From assembly GCA_035649235.1 (NCBI GenBank), contig DASRJX010000261.1:1-10554 (forward strand): 10,554 bases of DNA, read 5' to 3'. Positions 4,944-10,554 of this stretch are shown here, piece by piece; positions within the stretch are counted from its first letter, which is position 1, and every line of letters begins with the position of its first letter. Made by a program: the position numbers and the translations under genes. This DNA is from DASRJX01 sp035649235 (GTDB lineage Bacteria; Acidobacteriota; Polarisedimenticolia; Gp22-AA2). Below the pieces are notes generated by a model. The model ran no database searches, had not been told where the DNA came from, and was given only the letters and a program-made list of their open reading frames with translations.

Positions 4944-7249
4944 TCGAGGGAAGGTGACGGACCCGGGTCCGGCCGCTCCCTGAAGAACACCCAGAGAGCC
5001 GCCGGCAGGGCGGTCAGGCTCGCCAGCATCGACAGGACGAAGGCGCTGGCCGAGATGATGCCGAACTGCCGCATCGGAGGGAGGCCCGACAGCGCCAGGG
5101 CCAGGAACCCTCCGGCGTTGATGAGCGTCGCGAACAGGATGGCGCGCCCGGCGACCAGCAGGGCGTGCCGCAGCGCCTGCTCGGTCGTGGCGCCGTCGCG
5201 CTTCTCCTGGAAATGGTAGAAGAAATGGATCTGATCGTTCTCCGAGGCGCCCAGGACTGTCGACGCGATCAGGATGGTGGCGACGTTGAGCGGGATCGAG
5301 CACAGGCGCATCACCACGAACATCGCCAGGATGGCGAAGACGGACGGAATCATCGCCATGAGGCGGGCGGCGCCGCTCCTGAAGACCAGCAGGAAGGCCA
5401 GGAAGATGATCGCCGCCGTCAGAAAAAAGCTCTCGGTCAGCGTCGGCACGAGGTAGCGGGCGATCTTCGCCTGCAGCAGTCCCTGCCCGACGAGGCTCAT
5501 CTTGCAGCCCGCGAGCGCCGGCCGGCTCGCGGCGGCGCCGTCCCAGCGCTCCCGGACAAACGCCCGCAGCTCCTCGACGTCCCGGAACGCCGTCCCCTTG
5601 TGGATGATCGACAGGCGCGCGCTCGACAGGGTGGCGACGTCGATGTAGTCCCGCAGCGCCGGCTCCTGCAGGAGCAGCCGCTCCAGCTGCGCCGCGAGAG
5701 AGGGCCAGGCGGCCGGATCGTCGCTCAGGCGATCGCCACCGCCGCCGACGTAGCTCATCCAGCGCAGCATCGTGGTCGGACCCGTGACCGAGCCGATGCG
5801 CGGATCGCTCTCCAATGCGCGCGCGAAGGTCTCGAGCCCCTGCAGGATCTCCGGGTCGAGCACCCGGCCCTCGGGCGCCGTCACCCAGGCCTGCACGACC
5901 GACAGCCCCGAGATCGCCTGCTCGAATCGCCGCGTGTCCTCGTAGATCGGGAGTTTCCTGTCGATGTAGTCGAGGGCGTCCGTCTCCAGGGCCATCGGGC
6001 TGATCAGCCCCGGCACGCCCGTCAGCGCCACCACCCCGGCCAGCATGACGAGCAGGGTGGACGGCAGCAGCACCCAGCGCCAGCGATAGGACCAGCGCGG
6101 CAGGCCGTCGATGACGCGCAGCAGCCGCCGCCCGGCGGTCGTCCGTCGCGCCAGGACCGGCGTGGCGAGCAGGCGCTGCAGGGCGGGGAAGAGCGTGAAC
6201 ACGACCACCCAGGTGAGGACGAGCCCCCCCGCGACCCACAGCCCCATCTCGCGGATCGGCCGGATGCTCGAGACCGCCAGGGCCGCGAAGCCGATGGCCG
6301 CCGCCATGATCGACGCCGTCGTGGCGACGAACTTGTTGGCCAGCGCGAAGATCTGGTGATCCGCGATCGAAGAGCCCGCCGGCATCTCCACGAAGCGGGA
6401 CTGGATGTAGACGAGGGCCGCCGTGCAGGTCACCAGGATCGTCAGCGGCACGAGGGAGGAGACGATGGTGAAGGCGAAGCCGACCGCCTTGCCGAACCCG
6501 ACCGTGAGGGCGACCGAGGCGGCGAGGGTCAGGAGGAAGGCCAGGAGGGTGCGCGGGGATCGGAAGAGCGCCAGCGTGACCGCCACGACGAACAGGCCGA
6601 ACAGGGGGAAGAAGCGGCTGCTCGCACGGCCCGTCTCGGCTTCGAGGTAGGCGTCGACGTAGGGGCCGCCGATGCGGCGGATGGCGGTGAGCGGCGGCAG
6701 GTCCTTCTCGAACGGGCGCAGCGCTGCGTCGATCGCCTGCAGGGCCGCGTCACGCTCCTCAGGGCCGTGCACCTCCAGATCGATAGGGATCCCGAGGAAG
6801 CCCTCGCCCGCGAGCCCCTGCTTGCGGAAGAGATCGGTGCCGGTCGCGAAGCGGCGGAACTCCTCCGGCTCAGCCGGCGCGCCCCCGGGGCGGGCGTGGA
6901 CGCGATCGAAGATGCTCAGGAGGGAGATCGGACGGACGGCGGGCACCTCGCCGAGGCGGCTCTCGATCTCCGCCACCCGGCGCAGCACCTCCGGCGCGAA
7001 GATGTCCCGGGCCTCCGCCAGCAGGACGACCTGCTCCCCCTCCGGGAACAGCCGCTGGAACTCCTGGTTGTCGCGGAAATCAGGATCGGTCTGGACGATC
7101 AGCCGGTCGATCGAGCTGTCGCTCTCGATGCGCGCGGCGAAGAGCGTCGCGAGCGGCACCAGCACCGCGTACGCCGCGGCGATCAGGACGCGGCGCGCCA
7201 CGATGAAGCGGAACAGGGCCGAAAGCGCTCTGGACTCGGTGCCGTTCAT
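4940..7249 (-). CDS. RND/MMPL-family exporter (HAE3-like), 12 transmembrane helices
   Basis: Inner-membrane transporter of 769 aa with the internally duplicated RND layout. One TM helix (about 18-38) is followed by a large periplasmic domain (about 40-205) and a cluster of five TM segments (about 213-356). The second half repeats this: a TM at about 391-411, a periplasmic domain (about 415-600) and five more TM segments (about 603-755). In the second half, ASTVLGASENDQIHFFYHF (662-680) resembles the conserved acidic/His region of MMPL and HAE3 proteins. Members move lipids, hopanoids or other hydrophobic compounds by proton motive force. The frame is open well upstream, but the ATG at 7249 fits the family N-terminus; a GTG at 7258 is an alternative. 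No strong Shine-Dalgarno is visible, and no membrane-fusion protein or outer-membrane channel is adjacent. It is divergent from the binding-protein gene. Substrate is unknown. Confidence 0.9.
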   Translation of the reverse strand: MNGTESRALSALFRFIVARRVLIAAAYAVLVPLATLFAARIESDSSIDRLIVQTDPDFRDNQEFQRLFPEGEQVVLLAEARDIFAPEVLRRVAEIESRLGEVPAVRPISLLSIFDRVHARPGGAPAEPEEFRRFATGTDLFRKQGLAGEGFLGIPIDLEVHGPEERDAALQAIDAALRPFEKDLPPLTAIRRIGGPYVDAYLEAETGRASSRFFPLFGLFVVAVTLALFRSPRTLLAFLLTLAASVALTVGFGKAVGFAFTIVSSLVPLTILVTCTAALVYIQSRFVEMPAGSSIADHQIFALANKFVATTASIMAAAIGFAALAVSSIRPIREMGLWVAGGLVLTWVVVFTLFPALQRLLATPVLARRTTAGRRLLRVIDGLPRWSYRWRWVLLPSTLLVMLAGVVALTGVPGLISPMALETDALDYIDRKLPIYEDTRRFEQAISGLSVVQAWVTAPEGRVLDPEILQGLETFARALESDPRIGSVTGPTTMLRWMSYVGGGGDRLSDDPAAWPSLAAQLERLLLQEPALRDYIDVATLSSARLSIIHKGTAFRDVEELRAFVRERWDGAAASRPALAGCKMSLVGQGLLQAKIARYLVPTLTESFFLTAAIIFLAFLLVFRSGAARLMAMIPSVFAILAMFVVMRLCSIPLNVATILIASTVLGASENDQIHFFYHFQEKRDGATTEQALRHALLVAGRAILFATLINAGGFLALALSGLPPMRQFGIISASAFVLSMLASLTALPAALWVFFRERPDPGPSPSLD

Positions 7250-7303
7250 GGGTCGCACAGCGTACAGCAGGTGGGCGGCCGGCGCTTGAGGTAGGATCGC
7301 GCC
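7250..7303. promoter_or_regulatory. Divergent intergenic region between exporter and binding-protein genes
   Basis: These 54 bases must hold the start signals for both directions, unless transcripts start within the coding regions. Just before the plus-strand ATG, GAGGTAGGAT offers a ribosome-binding site (AGGA with 7 bases of spacing). I see no convincing -35/-10 pair in either direction and no clear operator. Confidence 0.4.
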
Positions 7304-8227
7304 ATGATCGTCGCCGTCCTCGCTGCTCTCGCGGCCGCGTCGGGATTCGCCCAGACCGCAGCACCTCCGGCTGCCTCCGCGTCGCCTCCGGCGGCATCCG
7401 CGGCCGCTCCGGCTGCCCCCGCTCCGGCTCCATCCGCCGCGCCCGGGCGGATGCTGGTCGCTTGCGCTCCGGGCTATCCGGGCACGACCGCCCAGGCCCA
7501 GCCGACCATGGATCGGTTCGCCGCGGCGGCGGAAAAGGAAGCCGGGTGGAAACAGGGAAATCTGGGGGCGATCTACCACGAGACGCTCGAAGGGGGCGTG
7601 GAGCGCCTGGCCGCGCCCGACGCCGTCCTCGCCCTCGTCACCCTGCCGTTCTATCTGGAGACCGCGGATCGGCTCGGCCTCAAGCCGCGGCTGCAGGTCG
7701 TCCAGGAATCCGGCGCGATGCAGATCTGGTGTCTGGTGGCGAAGAAGGGGTCCGTCACGGCGCCGGCCGCGCTCGACGGCTGGGAGCTGACGGGCGGCGT
7801 CGGCTTCTCCAAGAACTTCGTGCGCGGCCTGGTCGTGGGGGAGTGGGGCGCGCTTCCGGAGACGGCCCGGATCACGTTCGCGACCGCGCCGCTGACCGCC
7901 TTGCGCCGCGCCGCGTCCGGTGAGAAGACTGCGGTCATCCTGGAGGGGTCGGCGGCGACGGCGCTCAACGGACTGCCGTTCGGCACCAACCTCGAGATCG
8001 TGGCGCGCTCGAAGCCTCTGCCGGGGAGCCTGCTCTGCACCGTGGGCAGCCGGCTCCCGGCCAAGGAGGCCGATAAGATGATCAAGGCCCTGTCGGGCCT
8101 GCACCGGACGCCGGCTGGTGCTGCGGAGCTGAAAGCGATCCAGGTGACGCGGTTCGAGCCGATCGACCGCGACCTTCTCGAGAATGCGCGGCTCGCTTTT
8201 GCGGGACCTCCGGGCGCCTCGCGTTGA
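7304..8227 (+). CDS. Secreted PhnD-like substrate-binding protein
   Basis: Predicted periplasmic protein of 307 aa. Residues 1-17 form a short signal peptide, probably cleaved near GFA-Q. Residues about 18-48 form an Ala/Pro/Ser-rich linker with almost nothing else. The globular part starts at about 49 (GRMLVACAPGYPGT) and has the look of the PhnD/SsuA-type periplasmic binding fold: a first strand and helix, GAIYHETLEGGVERLAAPDA (88-107) resembling the ligand-loop region, LDGWELTGGVGFSKNFVRG (157-175), and the late segment EIVARSKPLPGSL (231-243). In ABC systems such proteins bind phosphonates or similar anions, but no cognate permease or ATPase is present, and ligand residues cannot be assigned. 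The ATG has a plausible ribosome-binding site. The gene overlaps the next one by four bases, so they form one unit. The family call is by overall pattern only, not by a diagnostic motif. Confidence 0.7.
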   Translation: MIVAVLAALAAASGFAQTAAPPAASASPPAASAAAPAAPAPAPSAAPGRMLVACAPGYPGTTAQAQPTMDRFAAAAEKEAGWKQGNLGAIYHETLEGGVERLAAPDAVLALVTLPFYLETADRLGLKPRLQVVQESGAMQIWCLVAKKGSVTAPAALDGWELTGGVGFSKNFVRGLVVGEWGALPETARITFATAPLTALRRAASGEKTAVILEGSAATALNGLPFGTNLEIVARSKPLPGSLLCTVGSRLPAKEADKMIKALSGLHRTPAGAAELKAIQVTRFEPIDRDLLENARLAFAGPPGASR

Positions 8228-9087
8228 AGGGCCGGCCGAGGCGGAGGCCGACGGCGGCGGCGACGGCACTCAGGACGGCGCTGCTCCTGTTCCTTCTGGC
8301 AGGCAGCGGCGCGTGCGCCAGGGCGATCAAGGAGGCTCCACCGCTCCTCGACCTGGCGGGTGGAGGGCCGGCCCCGGCCCGTGAAGAGGTCGACGCCCTG
8401 CTGCGCGAAGCCGGGGCGGCTTTCGCGCGGCGCGACGCGGCGAGCGTCCGGCAGGCGGCCACGATCTTCCTGCGGGCCGCCACCGGGGACCCCGCGCGCG
8501 TCGAGGGAGTCCTCGGCGCCGTCGCGGCCCAGGTCTGGCTGGCGGACCACGAGAAGGAGGGCCGCGAGCGCGAGGCCGCCGCCACCAAGGCCGTGCAGGC
8601 GGTGCAATGGTGCGAGCGGGCGAGCCCGGCGCTTCCCGCCTGCTCCTACTGGATGGGCGCGGCGCTCGGCGTCCAGGCGCGGGAGCGGCCGGCGACCGGG
8701 GTCTCGGCGCTGCCCCGCATCGAAGCCGCCTTCCAGAAGGCGGCGGAGCAGGATCCCGCTCTCGACGACGGCGCTCCGGACCGCGCGCTCGCCCTCCTCT
8801 ATTTGCGCGCGCCCGGCTGGCCGACCGGCCCCGGCGATCCGGAGCGCGGTCTCCTGCACGCCCGCAAAGCGCTCGCGATCGCCCCGGAGCATCCTCTGAA
8901 CCTCATGGCGCTGGCGGAGGCGCTCCAGGCGACGGGAGATGCCGGGGGGAGCCGGGAGGCGTGGGAGAAAGCGGCGGCACGGGCCCGGGACCTCGTGGCG
9001 CAGGGGGATCCGGATGCCAGGGAGTGGGTCCTCGAATCGGAACAGGCGCTACAGGCCCTGAAGGGCCAGGCGGGCAGGGGCGATTAG
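8224..9087 (+). CDS. TPR lipoprotein resembling TRAP-associated TatT component
   Basis: Predicted envelope protein of 287 aa. The start is a TTG overlapping the previous stop (TTGA); no ATG or GTG precedes the hydrophobic segment, so TTG is the best supported. An Arg-rich N-region (2-17) and a hydrophobic core (18-26) lead to GSGAC, with Cys31 as a likely but non-canonical lipidation site. The rest is helical with TPR-like repeats, most clearly HARKALAIAPEHPLNLMALAEALQATGD (212-239). The layout FQKAAEQDPALDDGAPDRALALLYLRAPGWPTGPGDPERGLL (170-211), split here only for reading, resembles TatT, the TPR partner of TRAP-type binding proteins. Cys130 and Cys140 could form a disulfide. In characterised systems TatT binds hydrophobic ligands and pairs with a binding protein, which suits the upstream gene. 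A generic TPR lipoprotein is the alternative. Confidence 0.7.
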   Translation: MKGRPRRRPTAAATALRTALLLFLLAGSGACARAIKEAPPLLDLAGGGPAPAREEVDALLREAGAAFARRDAASVRQAATIFLRAATGDPARVEGVLGAVAAQVWLADHEKEGREREAAATKAVQAVQWCERASPALPACSYWMGAALGVQARERPATGVSALPRIEAAFQKAAEQDPALDDGAPDRALALLYLRAPGWPTGPGDPERGLLHARKALAIAPEHPLNLMALAEALQATGDAGGSREAWEKAAARARDLVAQGDPDAREWVLESEQALQALKGQAGRGD

Positions 9088-9107
9088 GGCCGGGGCGGTC
9101 CCGCCGG
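9088..9107. terminator. Possible bidirectional terminator hairpin between convergent genes
   Basis: The 20 bases between the two stop codons contain GGCG-GTCC-CGCC, a four-pair G/C hairpin that can be extended by two outer CC/GG pairs across a 2-base bulge. The position between convergent genes is right for a shared terminator. No T-tract follows on either strand, so an intrinsic terminator of the classical kind is not shown. Confidence 0.25.
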
Positions 9108-10554
9108 TCAGAACGACAGCGCGAAGCCGAGCTCGATGGTGAGCGGCGGGCCGACCTGGCCGATCGGCTGCCCGAAGGTGCGCGACGTCGCGACCCCGTC
9201 GATCGGCCCGCCGTTCCAGCGATCGAACAGGTTGAACGCCTGGAGGAACACCTGTCCTCGATGGCCGTTCCCGCCCATGGGGAACGGCTTGGCGATGCGC
9301 AGGTCGAGCTGCACGAGCGTCGGCTCTTCGATGTGGGTCACGGGAGCCAGGTTCAGGTAGGGATTGGCGCGCAGGGCGTTCACGGCCGCAAGGGATGTCG
9401 AGGCGCCGGTGTTCCGCCCCACGCCCACTGGCCGGTCGGTCAGGAAGCCATCGAGGTTGACGTCTTCGCCGGCGGTCACGTTGAACGGTAGCCCGGACGA
9501 GGCCTGCAGGACCCACGACGTGACGAAACCGCCCCAGGGGACGAGTGCTGTGCCCGCGAACGCCACGCGGTGCCGGCGGTCGTTGTCGGAGCGCGCCTTC
9601 TCCTGGGAAAGGTCCGTGGTCGGCGGCAGGTAGAACCCTCCCTGGAGCGGGTCGGGCCCCATGTCGAGCGCTTTCGACAGGGTGTAGGAGAGCGACAGCC
9701 AGCTCCTGCGGCCCCGCCAGCGCCATCCCGCGTCGAGCCCGGAGTACCAGGTGCGCCCCTCGCTGACGAAGGCGGCGATCGATCCGACGGTCCCGTCGCC
9801 GTGGACCGGCACGCCCTGGTCGGTCTCGTCGATGACGGGGTTCAGGTCCCGGGTCAGCGTCTGGTGGTAGCCGAGCGATCGCGTGGCGTTCGCGAAGAGC
9901 GACCCGCTGTCGCCGAGCGATCGCTCGAAGCCCAGGTTGTAGAGCACGGTGTACGGCGTGTCGAGCGTGGTCCCGGTCGAGAACCGCAGCGTCAGCTCCG
10001 GCGGGAAGACGAGCGCCTGCTTGATGACGTCGATGCCGACCTCCTCGACGAGGGCCTCGGTCAGCTCGACGGTCTCCCCCTGCGGGAAGAACAGGCCGAT
10101 CTGCGTGCCGGACGTGATGGCGGCCACGGCCGGGAACGAGAAGACGATCTTGTCGTAGAAGACCCCCGCGCCGCCGCGCACCAGCCACTTCCCCGCCTCG
10201 TCCGGCCTGAAGGTGAAGGCCCCCCGGGGGGCGAGGTTGTTCCGATCGACCGGCGCGCCGCCGTTCGGGATGGAGGAGGGGATCGCGAGGGACGCGGGGA
10301 GCTGGAAGGTGCTCAGGTCGTAGCGCAGGCCGTAGGTCAGGACCCAGCGCGAGCCGGCCTGCCAGGTGTCCTGGCCGAAGAGGCCCAGCCGCGTGTCCCG
10401 GATGACGGCCTGCGGCTCCCCCTCGATCAGCTCGAAGAACACGGGGTAGGTGCCGATCACCCCCTTCTCGTCCACCTCGGGGTCGCCGTCGTCGCTGACG
10501 CCGTTCGGATCGCCGAAGCAGTAGACCGGCTCGTACGGGTCGTCCGGGTTCGTT
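9108..10554 (-). CDS. TonB-dependent receptor (Oar-like), C-terminal part, truncated by the window edge
   Basis: The last 481 codons of an outer-membrane beta-barrel; the frame is open to the right edge, so the plug domain and N-terminus lie outside. A GTG at 10475 occurs in this frame but is internal, not a start. Many amphipathic strands alternate with charged turns, for example RWVLTYGLRYDLSTF, GKWLVRGGAGVFYDKI and RSWLSLSYTLSKALDMG. The chain ends TIELGFALSF; a terminal Phe is the classical outer-membrane assembly signal. The segment EDVNLDGFLTDRPVGVGRNT and the preceding SSGLPFNV are typical of the large carboxypeptidase-regulatory-like TonB receptors of Acidobacteriota. Such proteins import siderophores, vitamins or glycans; the substrate cannot be inferred here. 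It converges on the TPR gene with 20 bases between stops. Confidence 0.88.
   Translation of the reverse strand, partial: TNPDDPYEPVYCFGDPNGVSDDGDPEVDEKGVIGTYPVFFELIEGEPQAVIRDTRLGLFGQDTWQAGSRWVLTYGLRYDLSTFQLPASLAIPSSIPNGGAPVDRNNLAPRGAFTFRPDEAGKWLVRGGAGVFYDKIVFSFPAVAAITSGTQIGLFFPQGETVELTEALVEEVGIDVIKQALVFPPELTLRFSTGTTLDTPYTVLYNLGFERSLGDSGSLFANATRSLGYHQTLTRDLNPVIDETDQGVPVHGDGTVGSIAAFVSEGRTWYSGLDAGWRWRGRRSWLSLSYTLSKALDMGPDPLQGGFYLPPTTDLSQEKARSDNDRRHRVAFAGTALVPWGGFVTSWVLQASSGLPFNVTAGEDVNLDGFLTDRPVGVGRNTGASTSLAAVNALRANPYLNLAPVTHIEEPTLVQLDLRIAKPFPMGGNGHRGQVFLQAFNLFDRWNGGPIDGVATSRTFGQPIGQVGPPLTIELGFALSF

Noticed and set aside
5165..7294. 709-codon open frame on the plus strand opposite the exporter
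   Set aside because: Extremely charged, low-complexity composition (Arg, Asp, Gln, His) and fully antisense to a clear 12-TM transporter.
7250..8269. Upstream extension of the exporter frame on the minus strand
   Set aside because: It is antisense to the binding-protein gene, Arg/Gly-rich and without domains; the family N-terminus begins at 7249.
7651..8892. 413-codon minus-strand frame spanning the binding-protein and TPR genes
   Set aside because: Low-complexity Arg/Gly/Ala sequence, antisense to two better supported coupled genes.
9049..10188. 379-codon minus-strand frame overlapping the TonB receptor
   Set aside because: Arg/Gly/Pro-rich frame-shifted shadow of the receptor; the receptor frame has the barrel pattern and terminal Phe.

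Overview
This GC-rich window carries seven complete protein-coding genes and two genes cut by the window edges. The best taxonomic hint is the truncated outer-membrane receptor at the right edge. It resembles the Oar-like TonB-dependent receptors that are abundant in Acidobacteriota, so I infer an uncultivated, high-GC, didermic bacterium of that or a neighbouring phylum. No rRNA, tRNA, CRISPR array, transposase or integrase was seen. Almost every long overlapping ORF on the other strand is a shadow produced by the high GC content. No gene-free stretch exceeds 300 bases; the longest is 184 bases (4756-4939).

Left block (1-4943, minus strand): a sulfate import operon read right to left. The order is an unusual CysA ATPase with two C-terminal universal-stress-protein (Usp) domains, then the periplasmic sulfate-binding protein Sbp, permease CysT and permease CysW. 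A further membrane-anchored protein follows, of which only the first 16 codons are visible. The genes are 1-14 bases apart, so they should be co-transcribed and translationally coupled. Upstream of cysA, the 184-base gap holds a plausible sigma70-type promoter, a GC-rich leader with mutually exclusive hairpins (an attenuator- or riboswitch-like layout), a tandem 8-base repeat at 11-base spacing, and a Ser-rich micro-ORF overlapping the cysA start.

Middle block (4940-9087): an RND/MMPL-type 12-TM exporter (minus strand) is divergent, across 54 bases, from a two-gene plus-strand unit. That unit encodes a secreted PhnD-like substrate-binding protein and a TPR lipoprotein resembling the TatT component of TRAP-associated systems; the two genes overlap by four bases (TTGA). 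No permease or ATPase matching the binding protein is present. I infer that the three proteins may form an envelope module handling a hydrophobic or small ligand.

Right block (9108-10554, minus strand): the C-terminal 481 codons of a TonB-dependent receptor, convergent with the TPR gene.

The two most notable points are the CysA-Usp-Usp fusion with its structured leader, and the exporter/binding-protein/TatT-like lipoprotein cluster.
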